The translations under genes and the position numbers were made by a program. Source: CAVQLX01 sp963811605 (lineage in GTDB: Bacteria > Desulfobacterota > Binatia > DP-6). From it: a stretch of 64,000 bases of DNA. Shown in pieces: positions 51,426-59,528 of this stretch. Under the pieces are notes generated by a model. The model was not told where the DNA came from, did no database searches, and saw nothing but the letters and a program-made list of their open reading frames with translations. Location: positions 62,001 through 126,000 of the forward strand of contig CAWESA010000020.1 of the NCBI GenBank assembly GCA_963811605.1. Reading direction: 5' to 3'. Position 1 is the first letter of the stretch. Each line of letters starts with the position of its first letter.

Positions 51426-52579
51426 GCCGGTGGTCGTGGCTGGTGCTCGCCGCCCTGCTCGCCGCGGGGCCGGCACGCGCGCACGACCGCAGCGTGTCGT
51501 ACTCGACCTGGACGCTCGAGCCGGACGGGGCGCTGGTCACGGCACGCCTGGCGGCGCTCGAGGCCACCCGCCTGCCATGGCCCCCCGGCGACCCGGCACG
51601 CCTGGGCGACTACCTGACCACGCACCTGCGGCTGCTCGCGGGCGACCTGCCCTGCTCCCCGGCGGCTCCGCCGCGATCGCTCGACACGGCGGCGGGCGAG
51701 ATCACCCTCGAGTGGCGTGTCATCTGCCCGCCGGGCGGTCCGCGCCGCATCGAGAGCGACGCGTTCCTCGAGGTCGCCCCCTCGCACCTCCACTTCGCGC
51801 ACGTCCGGGCGGTCGACGGGTCCACCGCGGAGCACGTCCTGTCGGACGCCTCCCGCACCGCCGCCGTCGACGCGCCGGCGCCGCCCTCGGTGCTCGAGGC
51901 GGCACGGCTCGGCGTCGAGCACATCCTGTCGGGCTGGGACCACCTCGCCTTCGTGCTGGCCCTCCTGCTGCTGGGCGGTGGCCTGGCGGACACCATCCGC
52001 GTCGTGACCGGCTTCACCGTCGCGCATAGCCTGACGCTGGCGCTCGCCGTGCTCGGCTGGGTCCGACCGGCGCAGGCGCCGGTCGAGGCCCTGATCGGAC
52101 TCTCCATCGCGCTCGTCGCCGCCGAGAATTGCTGGCTCGCCGGCCGGCGCGCCCGCGCGCTGCCCTGGGCGATCGCCGGCATCCTGCTCGTCCTCGCCGG
52201 GGCCGCGGCGGCAGGCCTCGGGCGCATCCCCGCGCTCGCCCTCGCCGGCCTGGCCGTGTTCGCCGGCTGTCACATGACGCGCCTCGGCCGGGCGACGCGT
52301 CCCGCGCGCCTGCGCTGGCACGCCGCGTTCGCCTTCGGCCTGCTCCACGGCTTCGGCTTCGCCTCGGTGCTGATGGATGCGGGCCTCCCCACCGCCGCGC
52401 TCGCGCGCGTCCTGGTCGGCTTCAACCTCGGCGTCGAGGCGGGACAGCTCGCCGTCGTGGCGACCGTCTTCCCCCTCGTGTCACTCGCGCAGGCTTGGCG
52501 CCCGGCGCTGCTCGAGGTCGGCTCCGCCGCCGTCGCGGGCCTCGGCGTGTTCTGGTTCGTGAGCCGCGCCTTCGGCTGA
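51422..52579 (+). CDS. HupE/UreJ family membrane protein with N-terminal exported domain
   Basis: 385 residues. A signal peptide (MSRWSWLVLAALLAAGPARA) and a roughly 140-residue extracytoplasmic domain precede a HupE/UreJ-2-type membrane region: LGVEHILSGWDHLAFVLALL carries the conserved His/Asp metal-binding signature, and FAFGLLHGFGFASVLMD the second. HupE/UreJ proteins are nickel/cobalt permeases, but this long variant is not proven to be one, and no hydrogenase or urease genes are present. Its last 99 bases overlap the oppositely oriented SGNH gene. Confidence 0.87.
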   Translation: MSRWSWLVLAALLAAGPARAHDRSVSYSTWTLEPDGALVTARLAALEATRLPWPPGDPARLGDYLTTHLRLLAGDLPCSPAAPPRSLDTAAGEITLEWRVICPPGGPRRIESDAFLEVAPSHLHFAHVRAVDGSTAEHVLSDASRTAAVDAPAPPSVLEAARLGVEHILSGWDHLAFVLALLLLGGGLADTIRVVTGFTVAHSLTLALAVLGWVRPAQAPVEALIGLSIALVAAENCWLAGRRARALPWAIAGILLVLAGAAAAGLGRIPALALAGLAVFAGCHMTRLGRATRPARLRWHAAFAFGLLHGFGFASVLMDAGLPTAALARVLVGFNLGVEAGQLAVVATVFPLVSLAQAWRPALLEVGSAAVAGLGVFWFVSRAFG

Positions 52580-53686
52580 GCCGGCCACGCAGCCGGCGAC
52601 GTCGCCGTGCGCGCAGAGCGCGTCCCGCAGCACGCCGGCGATGATCTCGTGCCCCTGGGGATTCCAGTGGGGATCGTCGGGCAGGCGCAGGCGGACTCCC
52701 CGACCACGGGGGGGTCCGAGCGCCGGCTCGGCGTCGGCGAACTCGATGCCGTTGACGGCGGCGAGCCGGGCGAGCGGCGCCGACATCCACGGCGCATCCT
52801 CGTCGATGTTGAGCAGGATCATGCGCGCCCCGTGACGGTGCGCGCTGTCCGCGAATCGCGCGATCATCGCGCTCGTGACCTCCCATGCCGGCCCCTCGGC
52901 CTGGTAGAGGGCCGCCTGCCGCCGCCGCAAGCCGCGCTCCCAGAGCCAGCGGAGCAGGACGCTGTGGTCCGCCAGCGGCCAGGGCGGTCCCGCCGCCCCG
53001 GCGCGCGCCAGCGTGTCGGGATCCGGGACCGGAACACCCTCGAGCCGCAGGGCGCCGTCCGCCTCGAGCACGAAGTGGGGCTTGGCGAAGAAGCGAAAGC
53101 CGGTGACGTTGCGATCGAGGTGGTAGTACGCAAACGCCAGCACGACCACGTCGGGCGCGTAGTCGACGCCCTCGCGCTCCCAGCGCAGCAGCATCTGATC
53201 GGTGCCGTAGCCGTGCACCCCGAAGTTGAGCACCTCGACGTCGCGCAGGCTCGCCTCCAGGCGCGCGCTGAACGTCTCGTCGTCCTCGACCCCGCTGCCG
53301 AACGTCTGCGAGCAGCCGAACACCGCGACGCGCGTCGTTCCCGCCTGCTTGGCGTGCGCCGCGGGGCGCCGCCCGCGGAGGCCTTGCGCGTTCGTCGTCA
53401 CGGTGACGTCGTAGGATCCCGGCCGCACGCTGCGGGTGGAGATGCCGGGTCGCGGACGCCAGCCCAGCACCGGGTCCGGGACGTCGAGCTGCCACGCCTC
53501 CGCGCCCCTCGCGGCACGGCCGCGCTCGACCCACTCGAGCCGCCGCTCCGTCTCGGCGTCGACCCCGACGTGGGGTAGCGCCGCGCGGTTGGCATCCGAG
53601 AGACGGAGGCGCACGATCCCCTCGAGCGCCAGCAGGGTCAGCGCCACGGAGAGCGCCGCCAGCAGCGGCCCGGCGCGGCCGGTCAT
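52481..53686 (-). CDS. SGNH/GDSL-type hydrolase, membrane-anchored
   Basis: 401 residues. An N-terminal anchor (LLAALSVALTLLALEGIV) precedes an extracytoplasmic SGNH domain: VFGCSQTFGSGVEDDETFSA holds the nucleophile Ser, VLNFGVHGYGTDQMLL the Gly/Asn oxyanion part, and DDPHWNPQGHEIIAG the catalytic Asp and His. It is possibly an acyl-esterase acting on envelope glycans. The last about 35 residues are encoded antisense to the HupE gene and look unstructured, so an extended C-terminus from stop-codon loss is likely. ATG overlaps the CDF gene stop (ATGA). Confidence 0.85.
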   Translation of the reverse strand: MTGRAGPLLAALSVALTLLALEGIVRLRLSDANRAALPHVGVDAETERRLEWVERGRAARGAEAWQLDVPDPVLGWRPRPGISTRSVRPGSYDVTVTTNAQGLRGRRPAAHAKQAGTTRVAVFGCSQTFGSGVEDDETFSARLEASLRDVEVLNFGVHGYGTDQMLLRWEREGVDYAPDVVVLAFAYYHLDRNVTGFRFFAKPHFVLEADGALRLEGVPVPDPDTLARAGAAGPPWPLADHSVLLRWLWERGLRRRQAALYQAEGPAWEVTSAMIARFADSAHRHGARMILLNIDEDAPWMSAPLARLAAVNGIEFADAEPALGPPRGRGVRLRLPDDPHWNPQGHEIIAGVLRDALCAHGDVAGCVAGSAEGAAHEPEHAEARDGGGADLEQRRAPSLRE

Positions 53687-54589
53687 CCGGTGCGCGGCTG
53701 CCGGTCGGCACAGGCGGCGGGCTCATCGGGACGGCGGCTCTCGTGCTCGACCTGGATGGTGGTGTGCTCGACGCCGAACTCGTCCAGGCAGCAGCCGGTG
53801 AGGGCCGCGAGCAGCTCGTTGTCGCCCACGCGGTTGCGCGCCACCACGTGCGCCGACAGGGCGTAGCGGCCGGTGGTGAGCGTCCAGACGTGCAGGTCGT
53901 GCACTTCCTCGACGCCGGGCACGGCGGCCAGCGCCTCCGCGAGCCGCTCGACGTCGACGTGCGGCGGCACCGCCTCCATGAGCACGTCCACGGCCTCGCG
54001 GACGAGCTTCCAGGACGAGTACAGGATCAGCCCGGCGATCAGGATGCTCACCAGCGAGTCGGCCGCGTTCCAGCCCGTCGTCAGGATGACGACGCCTGCG
54101 AGCATCGCGCCGATGGACCCCAGGAGATCCGACAGCACGTGCAGGTAGGCCCCGCGCAGATTCAGGCTGGACGCCTGGTGCTCGTGCAGGCGCATCGCGA
54201 CGAAGACGTTCACCAGCAGCCCGGCCGCAGCGATCGCGAGCATGCCACCGGCGCGCACCGGCAGGGGCGCCTGCAGCCGTGACCACGCCTCGATGCACGA
54301 TGAGCACGACCAGGACGCACAGGACGACCCCGTTCACCAGCGCCGCCAGGATCTCCGCGCGCGCGTAGCCGAACGTCTTGCTGTCGCTCGCCGGGCGCGC
54401 CGCGACCCAGAGCGCGAACAGGGTGAGCCCGAGCGCCGCGACGTCGGTGAACATGTGCGCGGCGTCGGTGAGCAGCGCGAGGCTGTTGGTGAGCCAGCCC
54501 CCGACGAGCTCGGCGACGCACAGCACCGAGCTCACGGCGAGGCCGGTGCGAACGGCGCCGCGCTCCCGGCCGTGGTCGCGTGTGCGCAC
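53683..54589 (-). CDS. CDF-family cation efflux protein (ZitB/CzcD-like), interrupted by a one-base frame break
   Basis: GTG at 54589, 11 bases after apt, opens a CzcD-type protein: LTNSLALLTDAAHMFTDVAA has the helix-2 Asp and KTFGYARAEILAALVNGVVL the next loop and helix. At about 54296 an extra base breaks LCVLVVLIV from IEAWSRLQAPLPVRAGG. The remainder, NLRGAYLHVLSDLLGSIGAM (helix-5 HxxxD) and the cytoplasmic domain with HDLHVWTLTTGRYALSAHVV, is intact in the shifted frame. The join is so clean that a sequencing error is likelier than decay. Predicted role: zinc or similar metal efflux. Confidence 0.8.
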
Positions 54590-54600
54590 CAGCCCGCCCG

Positions 54601-55125
54601 TCAGTACGCGAGGAGCGCGTGGACCTCGTGATCGCCCAGCCGCGACCGCCCGTGCAGGAACGCCAGCTCGATCAGGAACGCGCACGCGACCACCAGGCCG
54701 CCGCAGCGCTGCACGAGCGCGATGGTCGCGCTCGCCGTTCCGCCCGTGGCCAGCAGGTCGTCCACCAGGAGCACGCGATGGCCGGCACCGATGGCGTCGT
54801 CATGGATCTCGAGCGCGTCGCTGCCGTACTCGAGATCGTAGGTGGCTTTGTGCGTGCGATAGGGCAGCTTGCCGGGCTTGCGCACCACCGCGATGCCGGT
54901 CCCGAGCGCGTAGGCGGCCGCGGCCCCCACGATGAATCCTCGCGACTCGATGCCGAGGACCAGGTCGACACGCCCACGATACGGCGCGACCAGGGCGTCG
55001 ATCGCGGCGCGGAACGCCGTCGGGTCCGCGAGCAGCGGGGTGATGTCCTTGAAGACGATCCCGGCCTTGGGAAAGTCCGGGATGTCACGGATGTAGCGCT
55101 TCAGGTCGACGGTGGGCTGCATCAC
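54601..55125 (-). CDS. apt: Adenine phosphoribosyltransferase
   Basis: 174-residue purine salvage enzyme converting adenine and PRPP to AMP. IRDIPDFPKAGIVFKDITPL is the N-terminal hallmark, ESRGFIVGAAAAY binds the base side and RVLLVDDLLATGGTA is the PRPP loop. It is three bases after the pcm gene stop and runs into the CDF and SGNH genes, forming a leftward operon surE-pcm-apt-CDF-SGNH. Confidence 0.96.
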   Translation of the reverse strand: MMQPTVDLKRYIRDIPDFPKAGIVFKDITPLLADPTAFRAAIDALVAPYRGRVDLVLGIESRGFIVGAAAAYALGTGIAVVRKPGKLPYRTHKATYDLEYGSDALEIHDDAIGAGHRVLLVDDLLATGGTASATIALVQRCGGLVVACAFLIELAFLHGRSRLGDHEVHALLAY

Positions 55126-55128
55126 GAT

Positions 55129-55776
55129 TCAGTGGTCCTCCCAGCCGTACGCGCCATGGAGCTTCACGAAGCGGCAGTCTCCGAGGTAGTCCTCGATCAG
55201 CCCCTGCGTGCCGCGCCGGATGCGCACGAGCGTCTGCACGTCCTCATCGCCGATCGGCAACACGAGGCTCCCCGCCGGCGCCAGCTGCGCGACCAGCGGC
55301 CGCGGGATCTGCGGCGCACCGGCCGTGACGATGATCCCGTCGTACGGGGCATCGGCGGCCCACCCGAGCGTCCCGTCGGCCTCGAGCACCCGCACGCGAT
55401 CCCCGAAGCCGAGCTCGACGAGCAGGCCGCGCGCCCGCACGGCGAGCTCGGACAGCCGCTCGATGGACACGACCTGTGCCCCCATCGCGGCCAGCACGGC
55501 CGCCTGGTACCCGGAGCCGGTCCCGATCTCCAGCACGCGCGCCCCGGCACCGAGCGCCAGCGCCTCGCTCATCAGGGCGACCATGTAGGGCTGCGAGATC
55601 GTCTGCCGCTCGCCGATCGGCAGCGGCGTGTCCTCGTAGGCGTTGTCGAGGAGCTCGGGCGGCACGAAGCGATGCCGCGGCACGCGGCGCATGGCCTCGA
55701 GCACCCGCGGATCGCGCACGCCGCGCGCCTCGAGCTGTTGCGACACCATCTCCTCGCGCTCGTGCTCGAAGGCCAT
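55129..55776 (-). CDS. pcm: Protein-L-isoaspartate O-methyltransferase
   Basis: 215-residue SAM-dependent repair enzyme for isoaspartyl residues in aged proteins. RVLEIGTGSGYQAAVLA is the SAM-binding motif I; QTISQPYMVALMSEAL is the diagnostic PCMT signature, and DGIIVTAGAPQIP motif II. The ATG at 55776 gives the normal length; GTG at 55803 is an in-frame alternative but would overlap surE. It lies 17 bases after surE, the classical surE-pcm pairing. Confidence 0.95.
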   Translation of the reverse strand: MAFEHEREEMVSQQLEARGVRDPRVLEAMRRVPRHRFVPPELLDNAYEDTPLPIGERQTISQPYMVALMSEALALGAGARVLEIGTGSGYQAAVLAAMGAQVVSIERLSELAVRARGLLVELGFGDRVRVLEADGTLGWAADAPYDGIIVTAGAPQIPRPLVAQLAPAGSLVLPIGDEDVQTLVRIRRGTQGLIEDYLGDCRFVKLHGAYGWEDH

Positions 55777-55793
55777 CGATCGGCGTACGCGCG

Positions 55794-56558
55794 CTACGAC
55801 CACGACCCGACCAGGGGACGGAGCGCGTCGAAGGAGGCGTAGTTGGTGAGGTCGAGGTGAATGGGCGTCAGCGAGATGCTGCCCCGGCTGACGGCGTGGA
55901 AGTCGGTGCCTTCCTCCTCGATGAACGACAGCTCCTCGCCGCCGATCCAGTAGTACTTGCGACCCCGGGGATCGACCTTCTCGATGACGGCGTCGCCGTA
56001 GCGCCGCTTGCCCATCCGGGTGAGCGCGACGCCGCGCGGCCGCTCGCCATCCGCGAACTGCGGCACGTTGACGTTGAGCAGGGTGTCCGCCGGCATCGGG
56101 TTCGCCAGCACGCGCTCCACCAGCTCGCCCGCGAAGCCTGCCGCGATCGTGAAGTCGTAGGGGCCGCGACCGATCTGTGACATCGCGATCGACGGGATGC
56201 CCAGCAACGTCCCCTCCATGGCCGCGCTCACGGTGCCGGAGTAGGTCACGTCGTCGCCCAGGTTCGCGCCCTTGTTGATGCCCGAGAGCACCAGGACGGG
56301 GCGCTCGCGCAGGATGCCGTTGATCGCGAGGTTGACGCAGTCGGTCGGCGTCCCGTCGACCGTCCAGCGCTGCTCGTCCAGCTGATCGATGCGCAGCGGT
56401 CGGTGCAGGGTGAGCGCGTGGCTCACGGCGCTCTGCTCGCGGTCCGGCGCCACCACGACGACGCGGCCGTGCGGTCGCACCGCCTCCACCAGCGCCTTCA
56501 AGCCGTCGGAGTGAATGCCGTCGTCATTGGAGACGAGGATGAGGGGCGCGGACGGCAT
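55794..56558 (-). CDS. surE: 5'/3'-nucleotidase SurE
   Basis: 254-residue metal-dependent phosphatase acting on nucleoside monophosphates. LILVSNDDGIHSDGLKAL carries the Asp-Asp metal ligands, APDREQSAVSHALTLHRPLR the Ser ligand region and LVLSGINKGANLGDDVTYSG the Asn/Gly signature. The ATG at 56558 is right for the family; the open frame upstream only reads through the tRNA-Pro gene. It heads the surE-pcm-apt operon. Confidence 0.96.
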   Translation of the reverse strand: MPSAPLILVSNDDGIHSDGLKALVEAVRPHGRVVVVAPDREQSAVSHALTLHRPLRIDQLDEQRWTVDGTPTDCVNLAINGILRERPVLVLSGINKGANLGDDVTYSGTVSAAMEGTLLGIPSIAMSQIGRGPYDFTIAAGFAGELVERVLANPMPADTLLNVNVPQFADGERPRGVALTRMGKRRYGDAVIEKVDPRGRKYYWIGGEELSFIEEEGTDFHAVSRGSISLTPIHLDLTNYASFDALRPLVGSWS

Positions 56559-56631
56559 CGAAGCGCGAGGAGCGTGCCACCAAGGCGGCGACGCTGCAAG
56601 CACGACGTCGTCGCCCTGGCCGCACGAAGAG

Positions 56632-56705
56632 TCGGGGCGAGCCGATTTGAACGGCCGACCACTCGCACCCCAAGCGAGTGCGCTACCTGGCTGCGCCACG
56701 CCCCG
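56632..56705 (-). tRNA. tRNA-Pro (anticodon GGG)
   Basis: 74 bases folding as a standard cloverleaf: acceptor CGGGGCG/CGCCCCG, D-arm GGCGCAGCCAGGTAGCGC, anticodon stem CTCGC/GCGAG with loop TTGGGGT giving GGG, and T-arm with TTCAAAT loop and one G-T pair. The discriminator is A; CCA is not encoded. It decodes CCC and CCU. It lies 73 bases upstream of surE and may be co-transcribed with it. Confidence 0.95.
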
Positions 56706-56717
56706 GTCTGGGCCGTG

Positions 56718-56746
56718 GTCTTAGGGGCTTCCCGGGCGCCGGTCAA
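56718..56746 (-). promoter_or_regulatory. Promoter of tRNA-Pro
   Basis: TTGACC (56746-56741), a 17-base spacer and TAAGAC (56723-56718) lie 13 bases before the tRNA 5' end, reading leftward. Position and spacing fit a sigma-70-type promoter for the tRNA and possibly surE. Confidence 0.65.
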
Positions 56747-56768
56747 CCTGCCCCGTGGGCCTGACGCA

Positions 56769-57086
56769 CTACTCGGCGCTCGAGCCGTCGAGGCCGGACG
56801 AGCCGTTCCCGTTCATGGTCTTCTTGAGCACCTGACTCGCCTTGAAGGTGAGGACGCGGCGGCCCGTGATGATGATCTCCTCGCCGGTTTGCGGGTTGCG
56901 CCCCTTGCGTGGACGCTTCTCGTTCACGACGAAGTTCCCGAACCCGGAAACCTTCACCTTCTCCCCCTGCTCGAGCCGGCGCTTGACGACCTCGAAGATC
57001 GACTCGACGATCTCGGTGGCCTCCTTCTTGGAAAAGCCAACCTTCTCGTAGATGCGCTCGACGATGTCGGCCTTGGTCATCGTCAT
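56769..57086 (-). CDS. ihfA: Integration host factor alpha subunit
   Basis: 105-residue DNA-bending nucleoid protein. TKADIVERIYEKVGFSKKEA and GFGNFVVNEKRPRKGRNPQT carry the dimer core and the beta-arm with the intercalating proline region (GRNPQTGEE). It lies six bases after pheT, the same pheST-ihfA order as in E. coli. ATG at 57080 (MTKAD) is an alternative start. A C-terminal Gly/Ser-rich tail of about 12 residues is unremarkable. Confidence 0.95.
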   Translation of the reverse strand: MTMTKADIVERIYEKVGFSKKEATEIVESIFEVVKRRLEQGEKVKVSGFGNFVVNEKRPRKGRNPQTGEEIIITGRRVLTFKASQVLKKTMNGNGSSGLDGSSAE

Positions 57087-57092
57087 GGCGAC

Positions 57093-59516
57093 TCAGCTCC
57101 GTAGCGTCAGGGCGAACCGCGCGCTCAGATGCGTGCGCACGCGCTCGTGCGTCGCATTCACCTCGTCGTCGGTCAGGGTGCGGTCCGGCGCGCGATAGGC
57201 GATGGTGTAGGCGAGACTCTTCTTGCCCTCCGGGATGGGCGCACCGCGATAGCAGTCGAACACGCTGACGGCTTCGACCAGCGGCTCGGCCAATGCCCGG
57301 ACCTCCTCGAGGATGGTTTCTGCCAGGAAGACATCGTCGACGACCACGGCGATATCACGTGTGACCGCCGGATAACGCGGCAACCCCCGGACGCCGACGC
57401 GGCGCGGACGATAGTGGGCGACCCTCCGGAAGTCAAGCTCGAAGAACCACACTTCCCCTGCAAGATCGAGGGCCTGTACGCGCTCCGGGTGGAACGCGCC
57501 GGCGATGCCCAGGCTGGCGCCGATGGCGTCGATGCGGGCCGCCTTGCCGGGGTGGAGCATCTCGACATCGCTGATCGGGACCCACGCGGTCTCGTCGTCC
57601 GGGATGCCGAGCCCCGCCAGCAGATTCTGCACCACGCCCTTGACGTCGGCGAAGTCGATCGGCGGACCAGTGCGCTCCACCCCGCGTGGCGGCCAGTCGC
57701 CGGCGAGGAGCCCGGTGATGGCGCGCCGCTCGTGCACCGTGTCGGCGTGGTCGCGCGTGAACCCGATGCCGATCTCGAATCCGGCCACGTAGCTCGCTCC
57801 GTGCGCGACATTGACGCGGAGGGCACGGACCAGCCCCGCGAGCGGGGAGCGGCGCAGCTCGCTCAGCTCGGACGACAACGGGTTGGCCAGCACGACCGGC
57901 AACCCGTCCTGCCCGATCAGCCCCGGCAGCAGCCGGTTGGTCTCCGGATCCACCAGCGACAGGCCGACCATCTCGGACAGGCCCTCCGCCACCAGCAGGC
58001 GCCGGATGCGGCGGGCGGCCCGGCGGTCCGCTCCTTCCTCGCCGCCCGCGGCCTCGATGAGCGGGATGGTGGCAGGGAGCGCATCGTAGCCGCCCAGCCG
58101 GACCACCTCTTCGGCGAGATCCTCCTCGATGGCCAGGTCGCTGCGCCAGGACGGAGGCGTGACGACGAGGTCGCCGCCCTCGCGACGGGACGAGATGCCG
58201 ATCGCGCCGAGGCGGCGCCGGATCTCTCGCGCGGCGAGCGGCATGCCGAGCATCCCCGCGATGCGCGCAGGGCGCAGCCGGATGTCGGGGCGGGCCAGGA
58301 CGGTCATGCCGCGCGCGTCCTCGATCCGCCCCGGCGCGGCCCTGCCGCGTGCCAGGCGCATCACGGTGGCGGCCACCGCGTCGAGCGCGGCTGGGACGCC
58401 CTGGGGATCGACCCCACGCTCGAAGCGGTAGGCCGCCTGCGACGGCAGCCCGAGCCGGCGGCTGGTGCCCCGGACGGCCGCAGGTGCGAAGAACGCACTC
58501 TCGAGCAGGACGTCGCGGGTGCCCGCGGTCACCTCGCTGGCCTGGCCGCCCATCACACCGGCGAGCGCGATCGGTCCGCGCGCGTCGGCGATGATCAGAT
58601 CGTCGCCGGTGAGCACCCGCTCGACCCCGTCGAGCGTCACTAAGCGCTCGCCGGGCGCCGCGCGCCGCACGATCACGACGCCGTCGGCGACGCACGCCAG
58701 GTCGAAGGCGTGCAGCGGCTGGCCGCGCTCGAGCATCACCAGGTTGGTGGCGTCGACGACCGCGTTGATCGGCCGCATGCCCGCGCGGTGCAGGCGAAGG
58801 CGGACCTCGAAGGGAGACGGCCCGATGTGCACGCCGCGCACGACGCGCGCCGCGTACCGCGGACAGAGGTCGAGCGCCTCGATGCGGAGGCGGACCATGA
58901 AGAGGGGGGGCAGCTCGGCCGCCGGCGTGCCACCTTCGCGGACGGTGGCGCGCGGGGCGCGCGCGCGAGTCCCGAGCACCGCCGCGAGGTCGCGCGCCAG
59001 CCCGCGCATCGACAGCAGGTCGCCGCGATTGGCGGTGATCTCGAGCTCGACCACGGTGTCGCGTACGCCCGGCACGTCGCGCAGGAGCGCTCCGGGCGAC
59101 AGGCCCGGCAGCGCCAGGATCCGGCTCGTGTCGTCGCCCAGCTCGAGATCCGCTTCGCTGCACAGCACGCCTTCGGAGGCGATCCCGCGCATCGTCACGC
59201 TCTCGACCGCGCGGCCGCCGGGCAATCGCGCCCCGGGCAGCGCCACCGCCACCAGCTGGCCCGCGGCGAGTCCGGGCGCCGTCGACAGCACGGTCGGATG
59301 CGCGTCGCCGAGATCGAGGCGGCAGACCGCCAGGCGGTCGGCATCCGGGTGCGGCTCGACCGCATCGAGGCGCGCCACGCGGATCGCCGCGTCGAGGTCG
59401 CCGAGCTCCTCGACGGCCTCGACCTTGAGACCGGCCATGTTCATGCGCTCGACGAGCGCGTCGGTGGGCAGATCCCACGTCACGAACTCCCCGAGCCAGC
59501 CGAGCGGAACGCGCAT
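57093..59516 (-). CDS. pheT: Phenylalanyl-tRNA synthetase beta subunit
   Basis: 807 residues with the full domain order: N-terminal and tRNA-binding (OB) region (LAAGQLVAVALPGARLPGG), B3/4 editing domain (ARVVRGVHIGPSPFEVRLRL), B5 domain (RLRPARIAGMLGMPLAAREI), catalytic-like core (MVGLSLVDPETNRLLPGLIG) and the C-terminal FDX-ACB anticodon-binding domain (YPAVTRDIAVVVDDVFLAET). Pairs with PheS to charge tRNA-Phe. It follows pheS by 12 bases. Confidence 0.97.
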   Translation of the reverse strand: MRVPLGWLGEFVTWDLPTDALVERMNMAGLKVEAVEELGDLDAAIRVARLDAVEPHPDADRLAVCRLDLGDAHPTVLSTAPGLAAGQLVAVALPGARLPGGRAVESVTMRGIASEGVLCSEADLELGDDTSRILALPGLSPGALLRDVPGVRDTVVELEITANRGDLLSMRGLARDLAAVLGTRARAPRATVREGGTPAAELPPLFMVRLRIEALDLCPRYAARVVRGVHIGPSPFEVRLRLHRAGMRPINAVVDATNLVMLERGQPLHAFDLACVADGVVIVRRAAPGERLVTLDGVERVLTGDDLIIADARGPIALAGVMGGQASEVTAGTRDVLLESAFFAPAAVRGTSRRLGLPSQAAYRFERGVDPQGVPAALDAVAATVMRLARGRAAPGRIEDARGMTVLARPDIRLRPARIAGMLGMPLAAREIRRRLGAIGISSRREGGDLVVTPPSWRSDLAIEEDLAEEVVRLGGYDALPATIPLIEAAGGEEGADRRAARRIRRLLVAEGLSEMVGLSLVDPETNRLLPGLIGQDGLPVVLANPLSSELSELRRSPLAGLVRALRVNVAHGASYVAGFEIGIGFTRDHADTVHERRAITGLLAGDWPPRGVERTGPPIDFADVKGVVQNLLAGLGIPDDETAWVPISDVEMLHPGKAARIDAIGASLGIAGAFHPERVQALDLAGEVWFFELDFRRVAHYRPRRVGVRGLPRYPAVTRDIAVVVDDVFLAETILEEVRALAEPLVEAVSVFDCYRGAPIPEGKKSLAYTIAYRAPDRTLTDDEVNATHERVRTHLSARFALTLRS

Positions 59517-59528
59517 GAGGGATCGCTC

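Noticed and set aside
56559..56699. Upstream extension of surE reading MAQPGSALAWGASG
   Set aside because: This is the well-known false peptide obtained by translating a tRNA gene; the true start is at 56558.
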